A stretch of DNA of 64,000 nucleotides from Haloparvum alkalitolerans (lineage in GTDB: Archaea; Halobacteriota; Halobacteria; Halobacteriales; Haloferacaceae), in assembly GCF_050122995.1 (NCBI RefSeq), contig NZ_JBNLIA010000012.1:124001-188000 (forward strand). Reading direction: 5' to 3'. A model generated the notes under the pieces. It ran no database searches and had not been told where the DNA came from. It worked only from the letters and a program-made list of their open reading frames with translations. Both the position numbers and the translations under genes were made by a program. This document shows positions 28,704-36,652 of the stretch, piece by piece. The stretch's first letter is position 1, and each line of letters starts with the position of its first letter.

Positions 28704-28949
28704 ATGAGCAGGACGCCGCTGCGCGTCTCCGCCGGTGAACTCTCCGCGGACGAGATCATCGACCAGCTCCGCGACGGCCGGCGCGTGCTCGTCACCGTCG
28801 AGGCGTACGGGAGCGAGTCGGAGGTCGCGCTCCGCCACGACGGCGAGACGTTCTACTGCGACACGCCGACGCGACTCCACCGCCACGACGACGAGGCGGG
28901 CATGCGCGAGTGCATCGCTCACATGGGATACGCCCGGCCGGAGAACTGA
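28704..28949 (+). CDS. Conserved small haloarchaeal protein
   Basis: An 81-residue acidic protein of the pattern DGRRVLVTVEAYGSESEVALRHDGETFYCDTPTRLHRHDDEAGMRECIAHMGYA. I recognise this as a conserved haloarchaeal type but know no function. The histidine/cysteine positions might bind metal. It lies 35 bases after sepF and 30 bases before a regulator gene that has its own promoter, and could be co-transcribed with sepF. Confidence 0.65.
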   Translation: MSRTPLRVSAGELSADEIIDQLRDGRRVLVTVEAYGSESEVALRHDGETFYCDTPTRLHRHDDEAGMRECIAHMGYARPEN

Positions 28950-28979
28950 CTTTTAAGCGCACGGTCACGTACTACGCCC

Positions 28980-29354
28980 ATGAGCGAACCCGAGATCGAG
29001 GACCTCGTCGGTGACTCCTCGCCGAGCTTCGAGCACGTCCTCTCGTGTGTGTTCGGCGTCCGCGACCACGAGAGCCGGACGTACGTCGTCCTGTTGAACA
29101 ACCCCGGCAGCACCATCGCGGAGCTGGCCGAGGAGCTCGACCGCGACCGGTCGAACGTCAACCGCTCGCTGTCGACGCTTCTGGAGAAGGGGCTCGTCGA
29201 GCGCCAGCGCCGCCTGCTCGACTCGGGCGGCTACGTCTACCAGTACACGGCCGTCCCGCTGTCGGAGGCGAAAGAGCGGCTCCACGCCGCGCTCGACGAG
29301 TGGGTCGCCGACGTTCACGACGCCATCGACGGGTTCGAGCCGGAGGAGCTGTGA
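28980..29354 (+). CDS. Winged-helix transcriptional regulator (TrmB/MarR-like)
   Basis: A 124-residue DNA-binding protein. The HTH lies in NNPGSTIAELAEELDRDRSNVNRSLSTLLEKGLVERQRRLLDSGGYVYQYTAV, a complete winged helix. A short acidic N-terminus with one cysteine (LSCVFG) precedes it, and a helical C-terminus probably dimerises. No ligand-binding domain is present. CTTTTAAGC 28 bases before the ATG gives it its own leaderless promoter. Target unknown. Confidence 0.8.
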   Translation: MSEPEIEDLVGDSSPSFEHVLSCVFGVRDHESRTYVVLLNNPGSTIAELAEELDRDRSNVNRSLSTLLEKGLVERQRRLLDSGGYVYQYTAVPLSEAKERLHAALDEWVADVHDAIDGFEPEEL

Positions 29355-29370
29355 CCGGCACCCGCCCCCG

Positions 29371-30576
29371 TCACGGCGCCGGCTCGTAGGCCACCACCGC
29401 GCCCGCGATGCCGTCGACCGCGAGCAGCCGCCCGCCGCCGACCGCCAGCCCGCCGTGGGCGGCGAGGTGGCCGCCCTCCTCGCGGATCGTCAGCAGCTCC
29501 CGGTCGGCGAACCGACCGGGGTCGCCGCGCCGGTTGACGACCACCTCCCCGCCGGCGGCCGCGACCGTGTCGCCGACGACCGCGGGCTGGGACACCTGGA
29601 TCCCGGTCCCGCCGTCCGCCGTCCAGCGCCGCGAGCCGTCGCTCGCGTCGTGGGCCGTCAGGCTGCTGTCGGCGACGTAGACCGTCTCCTCCGCGGCCGC
29701 CACGCTCGTCCAGCTCCCACGGTCGATCCGCCAGCGGCGCTCGCCGTCGGGCTCGAGCGCGACCGTGCCCCCGATCCCGGTCGCCACGACGCCACCCTCG
29801 TCCGCGACCGGGCTCGCCATTGCCGCCTCCAACGGTTCCCGCCAGCGAGGCTCGCCCGAGGCCCGGTCGAGCGCGAGCAGGGTGCCGTCGTCGGGGAGGT
29901 AGACGCGGTCCCTGTCGACCGCGGGGGCGATCAGCGTCGTCATGTCGTCGCCGACGGCGTTGTACTCGTCGTAGCGGAGGGGTTCGAGCGGCCGGCGCCA
30001 GCGGACCCGCTCGGGGCCGTCCGCGTCGCCGTCGAGGTCGACCGCGAGCGCGGCGGCGTCCGTGCGCAGGTACGCGGCGCCGTCGGCGACGCTCGGCGCG
30101 AACCCCCGCGCCTCGAGTTCGACGCGCCACAGCTCGGTCCCGGTCGCGCGGTCGAGGGCGACGAGCGCGGGCGGGTCCTCGGTCCTGGTCGGCGGGTCGT
30201 GGGGGACGAGCACCGCGCCGTCGGTGAGCGCGAGACCGCCGGAGGGTAGCAGGTCGACCGGCTCCGGCCACCGCGGCGCGCCGTCGGCGGCGGCGAGCGC
30301 GAAGACGCCGTGGTCGCCGGCGGCGTAGACGGTCCCCTCCGCGATGACCGGTTGGACGTACGGCCAGCCGCCGATGCGGTGACGCCACGCGACGCCGACC
30401 GCCGCGGGAAGGGTCGCGTGGGGGGCGTGGTTGGCGTTCGCGGCGTCGCGTCCGACCTGCGGCCAGTCGCCCGAGAGGTCGGGCTCGCGGTCCTCGTCGA
30501 GGGCGGCACAGCCAGCGAGCCCGGTCGCGCCGAGGGCGGCGGCGCCGGACAGGAGGTCGCGTCTGGTGGAGGGCAT
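29371..30576 (-). CDS. Tat-exported lipoprotein with PQQ-type beta-propeller
   Basis: A 401-residue protein. The N-terminus STRRDLLSGAAALGATGLAGC is a twin-arginine signal with a lipobox, so it is exported folded and attached to the outer face of the membrane. The body has repeated PQQ/WD-like blades: VYAAGDHGVFALAAADG, LVALDRATGTELW, LLALDRASGEPRW, VYVADSSLTAHDASDGSRRW and a final blade. Such haloarchaeal propellers may scaffold proteins or bind a cofactor; there is no sign of a dehydrogenase active site. The ATG at 30576 is fixed by the signal peptide. Confidence 0.82.
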   Translation of the reverse strand: MPSTRRDLLSGAAALGATGLAGCAALDEDREPDLSGDWPQVGRDAANANHAPHATLPAAVGVAWRHRIGGWPYVQPVIAEGTVYAAGDHGVFALAAADGAPRWPEPVDLLPSGGLALTDGAVLVPHDPPTRTEDPPALVALDRATGTELWRVELEARGFAPSVADGAAYLRTDAAALAVDLDGDADGPERVRWRRPLEPLRYDEYNAVGDDMTTLIAPAVDRDRVYLPDDGTLLALDRASGEPRWREPLEAAMASPVADEGGVVATGIGGTVALEPDGERRWRIDRGSWTSVAAAEETVYVADSSLTAHDASDGSRRWTADGGTGIQVSQPAVVGDTVAAAGGEVVVNRRGDPGRFADRELLTIREEGGHLAAHGGLAVGGGRLLAVDGIAGAVVAYEPAP

Positions 30577-30722
30577 CGTGCGGGCGTTCCGGCGGCGCGG
30601 ATAAAGGCTTTCAGGACTCCGGGGGCGGTCGGCGCCGGGCGGCGCGGGTCGGTCCTGGTCTCGGCCGGCACCATCCGCCCCCACCGCCCGCCTTTTACGG
30701 GCCGGGCGCGGAGGGTTGGCCA

Positions 30723-32009
30723 ATGAGTCTCGACCTCGACGCTCCGGCCTCCGAGGCCCCCGACTGCGCGGCCGACGGCGCGTGGCTCGCCTGCATCGAG
30801 TGCGGCGCGACGTTCGCCCCCTTCGACGACGTGCGCTACACGTGCGACGACTGCGACGGTCTGCTGGAGGTGCGGTACGCCGACCCGCCGACGTTCGACG
30901 ACTTCGGCGCGGGCGCACCCAGCGAGGGCCCCGAGCGCGGCGTCTGGCGCTACCGCGCGGCGCTCCCGTTCGACCTCGGCGTCACGCTCCCCGAGGGAGA
31001 CACGCCGCTCCACGAGGTCCCCCGCCTCGAGGCGGACGTGGGCGTCGACGCGCTCCGGATCAAACACGAGGGGATGAACCCCACCGGCTCGTTCAAGGAC
31101 CGCGGGATGACCGTCGGCGTCCGCGTCGCGGAGGAGCTCGGCGTCGGCGCGCTCGCGTGCGCCTCGACCGGCAACACCTCCGCGGCGCTCGCCGCCTACG
31201 GCGGCCGCGCGGGCCTCGAGACGCTCGTCCTGCTCCCGGAGGGGAAGGTCGCGGCCGGCAAGATCGCACAGGCGAGCCTCCACGGCGCCCGCATCCTGGA
31301 GGTGGCCGGCAACTTCGACAGCTGTCTCGACATCGTGCAGGATCTCGCCGCGCGCGGCGAGGCGTATCTGCTCAACTCGCTGAACCCCTTCCGGCTGGAG
31401 GGACAGAAGACCATCGGCTTCGAGATCCTGGAGGCGTTCCACGCCGACTACGGCGCCTACCCGGACCGGATCGTGCTCCCGGTCGGCAACGCCGGCAACA
31501 CGTCGGCCATTTATAAAGCGTTCCGCGAGCTGGTGCAGGCCGGCGCGCTCGACCCCGCCGAGGTCCCGAAGATCACCGGCGTGCAGGCCGAGGGCGCCGC
31601 GCCGATGGTCGAGGCGGTCGAGAACGGGGCCGACGAGGTCCGGCGCTGGGAGGACGTCGAGACGCGCGCGACCGCGATCCGCATCGGCAACCCCGTCAAC
31701 GCGCCGAAGGCGCTCCCGGGGATCAGGAACACCGGCGGCACCGCGGTCGCCGTCTCGGACGACGAGATAACTACGGCCCAGCGCGACCTCGCCCACGAGG
31801 GCGTCGGCGTCGAGCCGGCCTCCGCCGCCAGCGTCGCCGGGCTCAGAAAGCTCCGCCGCGAGGGCGTCGTGGACGACGACGAGCAGGTGGTCTGTCTCAC
31901 CACGGGTCACCTGCTGAAGGACCCCGACGCGGCCTACGCCGCCGGCGGCGACCCCGAGCCGGTCCCGAACGACACCGACGCGGTGCTCGCGCACCTGAAC
32001 GACGCCTGA
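30723..32009 (+). CDS. thrC: Threonine synthase
   Basis: PLP enzyme converting O-phosphohomoserine to threonine. The 428-residue protein has the PLP-lysine motif GMNPTGSFKDRGM (K125), CASTGNTSAALAAYGGRAG, and a C-terminal VCLTTGHLLKDP. An N-terminal zinc-ribbon-like segment (CIECG...CDDCDG) is usual in this subgroup. CCTTTTACGG about 30 bases before the ATG is the promoter. It is divergent from the propeller lipoprotein gene. Confidence 0.93.
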   Translation: MSLDLDAPASEAPDCAADGAWLACIECGATFAPFDDVRYTCDDCDGLLEVRYADPPTFDDFGAGAPSEGPERGVWRYRAALPFDLGVTLPEGDTPLHEVPRLEADVGVDALRIKHEGMNPTGSFKDRGMTVGVRVAEELGVGALACASTGNTSAALAAYGGRAGLETLVLLPEGKVAAGKIAQASLHGARILEVAGNFDSCLDIVQDLAARGEAYLLNSLNPFRLEGQKTIGFEILEAFHADYGAYPDRIVLPVGNAGNTSAIYKAFRELVQAGALDPAEVPKITGVQAEGAAPMVEAVENGADEVRRWEDVETRATAIRIGNPVNAPKALPGIRNTGGTAVAVSDDEITTAQRDLAHEGVGVEPASAASVAGLRKLRREGVVDDDEQVVCLTTGHLLKDPDAAYAAGGDPEPVPNDTDAVLAHLNDA

Positions 32010-32099
32010 CGCGTCGTCGCCCGACGCGTCGACGTCTGACGCGGTGCCGACTCGCCCCGGACCGCACCCTTTTCCCGCCGGGCGCCCGCACGACGGGCC

Positions 32100-32783
32100 A
32101 TGAGTACGGTCGCGCTCGCGCTCGTCGCCGTCGTTCCCGTCGTCGCGTTCCTCGCGGCGACGGTCGGCCCGCTGTACGCCGCCGACCGGTTCCGCGAGAC
32201 GCGGCCGCCGACCGACGCCGAGCGCCGGCGCCTCGACGCGCTCCGGGAGACGGCGTGCCTCGACGTGGGGCGCGTCGCGGTGTTCTCGCCGGCCGGCGGT
32301 GAGGATCCGGCCGACGCCGAGGAAGGCGGCGACCCCGCACCGGCCGAGATCTCCGTTCGCGGCCCGCCCGGCCGGCGCGTCCTGTTTCTGACGCCGGGCG
32401 TGTTCGACCTGGACGACGAGACGGCGACCGCCCTGCTGGCCGCGGAGGCGGGACGGCTGGCAACCCACTACAACGAGTTCCGGGCGGTCGCGACTGCCGC
32501 GGTGCTGACGCTGCTGGCGGCGGTGGTGACGACGCTCGTCCCCTTCGAGGCCGGCTTCACCGCGCTGGCCGCGGTCGGCTTCGTCGCCTTCTGGGCCGGC
32601 CGCCGGGTCCAGTACGCGGCGGACGCGCGGGCGGCCGACCGCGTGGGTGCGGAGACGCTCGCGGACGCCTTCGAGCGCGCGGCCGCGCTCCGCGGGGTCG
32701 AACCCGAGACCGGAACGTGGCGGACGTGGTTCGAGGTGCAGCCGCCGCTGGGGGACCGGATCGCGCGCCTGCGCGAGCGGTAG
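32100..32783 (+). CDS. Degenerate M48 peptidase-like membrane protein
   Basis: A 227-residue protein with one N-terminal hydrophobic segment (about 4-26) and two central ones (about 130-165). The fold resembles M48 peptidases: FLTPGVFDLDDETATALLAAEAGRLATHY, then DARAADRVGAETLADAFERAA. However the HExxH zinc site is replaced by AAEAG (114-118), so it cannot be an active protease of this type. Inactive homologues often act as adaptors. It sits between thrC and an amidohydrolase gene on the same strand. Confidence 0.7.
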   Translation: MSTVALALVAVVPVVAFLAATVGPLYAADRFRETRPPTDAERRRLDALRETACLDVGRVAVFSPAGGEDPADAEEGGDPAPAEISVRGPPGRRVLFLTPGVFDLDDETATALLAAEAGRLATHYNEFRAVATAAVLTLLAAVVTTLVPFEAGFTALAAVGFVAFWAGRRVQYAADARAADRVGAETLADAFERAAALRGVEPETGTWRTWFEVQPPLGDRIARLRER

Positions 32784-32863
32784 GCGTCGTCGCGCGGCGT
32801 CGGTCATCGCCGCCCCCGTCGCGGAGCGACGGAGTTAGGGGCCGGGACGGCGGAGTCGCCGGC

Positions 32864-34162
32864 ATGGAGACGCTCGTCATCGCGGGCGGCCGGGTCCTCC
32901 GCCCGGACGGCCGCGTCACCGAGGACGACGTACTGGTCGACGCCGACGCGGGCACGATAGAGGCGGTCGGGCCGGACCTGGAGGGCGACCGTCGGCTTGA
33001 CGCCGAGGGCGGCGTGGTGATGCCGGGACTCGTCAACGCCCACACCCACGTCGCGATGACCCTGCTGCGCGGCTACGCCGACGACAAGGCGCTCGACGCG
33101 TGGCTGCGGGAGGACATCTGGCCGGCCGAGGCCGAGCTGACTCCCGCGGACGTGGAGATCGGCGCGGAGCTCGGGCTGCTCGAGATGATCCGCTCGGGGA
33201 CGACCGCCTTCGCGGACATGTACTTCGAGATGGACCGCGTGGCCGCGGCCGTCGAGCGCGCGGGCCTCCGGGCCAGGCTCGGCCACGGCGTCGTCACGGT
33301 CGGGAAGGAGGACGCGGCCGCGACCGCGGACGTGGAGGAGTCCATCGCGGTGGCGACGGAGCTCGACGGCGCCGCCGACGGCCGGATCCGGACGATGTTC
33401 GCGCCCCACTCGCTGACCACGGTGGGGGAAGCGTACCTGCGCGAGGGGCTGGAACTCGCGGCCGCCCACGACCTGCCGGTCCACCTCCACGCCAACGAGA
33501 CGACCGACGAGGTCGACCCCATCGTCGAGGAGCGCGGCGAGCGCCCGGTCGAGTACGCCGAGGACGCCGGCGCGCTCGGTCCCGAGAACTTCTTCGCGCA
33601 CGGTGTTCACGTCGACGAGACGGAGATCGCGCGGCTCGCCGCGACCGACACCGCGGTCGTTCACTGCCCGGCGTCGAACATGAAACTCGCCAGCGGGCTG
33701 GCGCCGGTCCAGCGGCTCCGCGACGCGGGCGTGACGGTCGGGCTCGGGACGGACGGCGCCGCCTCGAACAACGACCTCGACCTGTTCGACGAGATGCGCG
33801 ACGCGGCGATGGTCGGCAAGGTCGCCGCGGACGACGCGGCCGCGGTCCCCGCGGAGGCGGTCGTGGAGATGGCGACCGCGGGCGGGGCCGCCGCCACCGG
33901 CCTCCCCGGCGGACGGGTCGAGGCCGGCGCGGCCGCGGACCTGATCGTCGTCGACTTCGACGCGCCGCACCTCACGCCGACCCACGACGTCGTCTCGCAC
34001 CTCGCGTACGCCGCCCGCGGCGGGGACGTGCGCCACACGGTCTGCGACGGGACGGTACTGATGGAGGACCGCGAGGTGCTGACGCTGGACGCGGAGGCGG
34101 TACAGGACCGGGCCGCCGAACACGCCGCCGACCTCGTCGCGCGGGTCGACGCCGCGGAGTAG
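32864..34162 (+). CDS. mtaD: 5'-methylthioadenosine/S-adenosylhomocysteine deaminase (amidohydrolase)
   Basis: A 432-residue zinc amidohydrolase. Metal ligands are in VNAHTHVAM (H60, H62), the LHANET histidine, FFAHGVH, and LGTDGAASNNDLD; PHSLTTVGEAYL is typical of MTA/SAH deaminases rather than guanine deaminase. Deamination of SAH or MTA recycles methylation by-products, which fits with sahH in the same window, though they are 10 kb apart. The ATG at 32864 starts the usual beta-strand. The 3' end of the gene is tandemly repeated (34145-34196). Confidence 0.85.
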   Translation: METLVIAGGRVLRPDGRVTEDDVLVDADAGTIEAVGPDLEGDRRLDAEGGVVMPGLVNAHTHVAMTLLRGYADDKALDAWLREDIWPAEAELTPADVEIGAELGLLEMIRSGTTAFADMYFEMDRVAAAVERAGLRARLGHGVVTVGKEDAAATADVEESIAVATELDGAADGRIRTMFAPHSLTTVGEAYLREGLELAAAHDLPVHLHANETTDEVDPIVEERGERPVEYAEDAGALGPENFFAHGVHVDETEIARLAATDTAVVHCPASNMKLASGLAPVQRLRDAGVTVGLGTDGAASNNDLDLFDEMRDAAMVGKVAADDAAAVPAEAVVEMATAGGAAATGLPGGRVEAGAAADLIVVDFDAPHLTPTHDVVSHLAYAARGGDVRHTVCDGTVLMEDREVLTLDAEAVQDRAAEHAADLVARVDAAE

Positions 34163-34196
34163 GCACGCGGGCCGACGCCGCGGAGTAGGCGTGCGC
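34145..34196 (+). repeat. 26-base tandem repeat of the mtaD 3' end
   Basis: GTCGACGCCGCGGAGTAGGC, the last codons and stop of mtaD, recurs with few changes 26 bases downstream, and GCCGACGCCGCGG appears a third time near 34195. As with argF, a gene end including its stop codon has been copied into the following spacer. Confidence 0.8.
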
Positions 34197-34246
34197 CGAC
34201 GCCGCGGTTTCGGGCTCGACGCCCGTCCGCGGCGTCGGTCGCCGCC

Positions 34247-34462
34247 TCAGTCGACGATGATGTCGTCGCCGTCGACGGTCGGCTCCGGGTCGGACTGCAT
34301 GTGCTCCTGATAGCGGTCGATCCAGCCGGCGAAGCAGTCGGGGCAGAGCCGCTGCGTGTCGATGTTGGCCCGGTCGACGCTGAGCCGCACCGTGCGTGCG
34401 AGCGCGTCCGGGGTCGCGTCGCCGCAGGCGTCGCAGGGGTCGTCCGGCGGGGCGTCGCTCAT
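34247..34462 (-). CDS. Small zinc-ribbon protein
   Basis: A 71-residue protein with two CxxC pairs (CDACG and CPDC) about 28 residues apart, a treble-clef-type zinc site. The remainder, FAGWIDRYQEHMQSDPEPTVDGDDIIVD, is acidic. Similar short haloarchaeal zinc proteins lack a known role; some affect swarming or biofilm formation. It lies 67 bases downstream of upp on the same strand and may be in its transcript. Confidence 0.7.
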   Translation of the reverse strand: MSDAPPDDPCDACGDATPDALARTVRLSVDRANIDTQRLCPDCFAGWIDRYQEHMQSDPEPTVDGDDIIVD

Positions 34463-34529
34463 ACCTCGTCGTCGGAGGGAACTGCCATAGTCGTTACGCG
34501 CCCGATACGCCGCGTTCGAGCGCTCGGCG

Positions 34530-35207
34530 CTACGTCGTCCGGAACGCGCGGTCGCCGGCGTCGCCGAGGCCCGGGATGATGAACCCGTCCTCGTTGAGGT
34601 GGTCGTCGATGGCGACGGTCAGCAGGTCGGCGTCCGGGAACCCCTCGCTCACGCGGACCAGTCCGTCCGGCGCGGAGACCGCCGAGAGCACGAACAGGTT
34701 CTCGTAGGCGTCCGCCTCCGCGAGGATGTGGTCGAGGACGGCACACATCGTCGACCCGGTCGCGAGCATCGGGTCGGCGACGATGATCGTGTCGTCGGAG
34801 CTGATCTCGGGGAGCTTCACGTAGTCGATGGTGATGGGGAACTCGCCCGCCTCGTTCATCCCGGCCTCCTCGTCGCGGCCCGCGGAGATGACGCCCTGCT
34901 TGGCCCGCGGGAACGCCTTCAACAGCCCCTCGACGAACGGCGTCGCCGCGCGGAGGACGTTGATGATCACCACGTCGTCGAGTCCCTTCACGCGCTCGCC
35001 GGTGGTCTCCTCGAGCGGCGTCTCGACGGGGACGTACTCCGTCTCCATCGCGCCGTCGATGATCTCGTAGCCGCAGATCCGACCGAGCTTCACCAGCCCC
35101 TTCCGGAACGCGACCTGCTCCGTCTCCACGTCGCGGAGCCGCGAGAGCGTGTCCTTCGCCAGCGCGTGCGTGATGAGGTGCGCGTCGTCTCGGTCCTCGA
35201 TGGTCAT
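34530..35207 (-). CDS. upp: Uracil phosphoribosyltransferase
   Basis: Salvages uracil to UMP using PRPP. The 225-residue enzyme has the PRPP-binding loop IIVADPMLATGSTMCAVLDHI and the uracil-binding end GFIIPGLGDAGDRAF. The ATG is preceded by GTTTTAAGGGTC on the minus strand (about 35231-35242), giving a leaderless promoter. Gene length and motifs are normal. Confidence 0.95.
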   Translation of the reverse strand: MTIEDRDDAHLITHALAKDTLSRLRDVETEQVAFRKGLVKLGRICGYEIIDGAMETEYVPVETPLEETTGERVKGLDDVVIINVLRAATPFVEGLLKAFPRAKQGVISAGRDEEAGMNEAGEFPITIDYVKLPEISSDDTIIVADPMLATGSTMCAVLDHILAEADAYENLFVLSAVSAPDGLVRVSEGFPDADLLTVAIDDHLNEDGFIIPGLGDAGDRAFRTT

Positions 35208-35313
35208 TACCCGTGAGCGGGGTCGGCTGACCCTTAAAACACCTGTATCGCCCGTGTGGCTCGTCAGCGCGGGACACCCTGGCGTTCCTCGCGCTATCGA
35301 CGTGCTCCGGCCC

Positions 35314-35589
35314 CTACTGCAACACGAGCACGTACGTCAGCGCGAACAACACGATCGCCGCGGTCGCGACGTTGACAGCGGTGTACGCCACGAGTCCGAG
35401 CAGTCCCAGGCCCCAGACGGCGATCCACGCGAACGTCGCCGACAGCACCGCGTTCATCCCCAGGAGAACGAGCGGGTCGCCCGACGAGGACTCGACCGCG
35501 TCCTCGAACCCCGCCGGGTCCTCCCGGTCCCCACTCCCGGCGCCTTCCCCCGCCGCGTCCTCGCGGTCGCCCCCGTCCGATTCGCTCAT
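35314..35589 (-). CDS. Small two-helix membrane protein with acidic N-terminus
   Basis: A 91-residue protein: an acidic, Gly/Asp/Glu-rich, probably disordered N-terminal half (1-40), then two adjoining transmembrane helices (about 43-62 and 66-88). The start at 35589 (MSESDGG) is chosen over a longer reading whose extra residues are basic and out of character; ACTTAATCG lies about 28 bases upstream on the minus strand. Function unknown. Confidence 0.65.
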   Translation of the reverse strand: MSESDGGDREDAAGEGAGSGDREDPAGFEDAVESSSGDPLVLLGMNAVLSATFAWIAVWGLGLLGLVAYTAVNVATAAIVLFALTYVLVLQ

Positions 35590-35687
35590 GCCACAGTCCG
35601 GGAGGAGCGACCACTTAATCGTTCGCCGCGCCGAGGCGTGCTGGTGATCCACACACTCATTGCGTCGCGGCCCGAACCCCATCCGTC

Positions 35688-36011
35688 ATGCGCCGTCCCG
35701 CGCTCCGCAACGCGGAGGGAACGCCGGTCGACCCGGTGCCCGTGCTGGTGGTGGTCGCACTCGCGTTCATGGTCGCGGTCTCCATCGGCCCGATATACGG
35801 GCAGGCGTACGGGCTCTCGCTGGCGGCGTCGCTCGCCGTCTCCGGGGGCGCGTTCCTGCTGACCGCGGTCGGGGCGTACCGCTGGCTGGTCCGGGACGCG
35901 CGCCCCGCGGTGGCCGGCGAGGTCGACCCCGCCGACCGCTTCGCCACGCTGGTGTACCTCGCGCTGGTGCTGCTGGCGCTCTTCGTCGGACTGACGCTCC
36001 CCCTGTTGTGA
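35688..36011 (+). CDS. Three-helix membrane protein
   Basis: A 107-residue protein with hydrophobic segments at about 17-38, 42-65 and 84-106, linked by a WLVRDARPAVAGEVDPADR loop. It begins 98 bases from the divergent two-helix gene. I do not recognise the family. Confidence 0.65.
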   Translation: MRRPALRNAEGTPVDPVPVLVVVALAFMVAVSIGPIYGQAYGLSLAASLAVSGGAFLLTAVGAYRWLVRDARPAVAGEVDPADRFATLVYLALVLLALFVGLTLPLL

Positions 36012-36075
36012 CTGCCGTGCGACTCGTTCGCACGAACGGGATGGTGTTTAGGCTCGCGCCGCCGAAGCGTTCGGT

Positions 36076-36315
36076 ATGGGAATCGTCGACACGATCACCG
36101 AGACGCTGAAGTCGTCCCGGCCGCGCGCGCCCGAGGAGGGGGGCGACGACGGCTCCAGCGGCGCGTACTGGTGTGACGACTGCGGCGTCCGCGTCCGAGA
36201 CGTCGAGGTGGAGCTCGAGGGGTTGGCCCTCGCCGACGACGGCACGCCGCTGTGTCCCGAGTGCGGCGAGTCGCTCCGGTTCGAGCGCGCGTCCGGCACC
36301 GGCTGCGCCTGCTGA
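36076..36315 (+). CDS. Small zinc-ribbon protein
   Basis: A 79-residue protein with CDDCG and CPECG pairs about 29 residues apart and a terminal GCAC. The N-terminus MGIVDTITETLKSS is amphipathic, which could attach it to the membrane. GTGTTTAGGC about 28 bases before the ATG is the promoter. Function unknown; the CxC at the very end may be an extra metal ligand. Confidence 0.7.
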   Translation: MGIVDTITETLKSSRPRAPEEGGDDGSSGAYWCDDCGVRVRDVEVELEGLALADDGTPLCPECGESLRFERASGTGCAC

Positions 36316-36432
36316 CGCGCCGACCGCGCCCGTCTACGGGGACGCGACGGCCGACCGCGTGCAGTGCGGGCGTGGCCCATCCCGCCGCCGTACCGTAACC
36401 GTCTTAAGTATAACCGCGGTACGTGTAGGTGA

Positions 36433-36505
36433 GTCCTGATAGGGTAGTGGACTATCCTCTTGGCTTGCGGAGCCAGGGACCGGAGTTCAAATCTCCGTCA
36501 GGACG
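36433..36505 (+). tRNA. tRNA-Arg (anticodon GCG)
   Basis: A complete cloverleaf of 73 bases. Acceptor arms GTCCTGA/TCAGGAC (36433-36439 with 36498-36504), D arm 36442-36457, anticodon stem TTGGC/GCCAG with loop TTGCGGA (anticodon GCG, 36467-36469), T arm CGGAG-TTCAAAT-CTCCG, discriminator G. No intron and no encoded CCA. The promoter CTTAAGTATAACC (about 36402-36414) is 20-30 bases upstream. The genes that follow are more accessory in character; tRNA genes are frequent integration sites, but no attachment repeat was seen downstream. Confidence 0.95.
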
Positions 36506-36652
36506 TTTCCGCTTTCTCGGAGGACCAATCCCGGCGAGCGACCGCGCTGTCTGCCGCAGCCGTCTCGGCCTCTCGCCGGACCGCTCCCGTCTCTCGCTTG
36601 AGACCCCGCCGACTCCCTCATCTACTTGTATCGTCGTGGTGTGTCCCCGCAC

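Noticed and set aside
29940..32807. 955-codon minus-strand ORF
   Set aside because: Antisense to threonine synthase and the M48-like gene and out of frame in the propeller gene.
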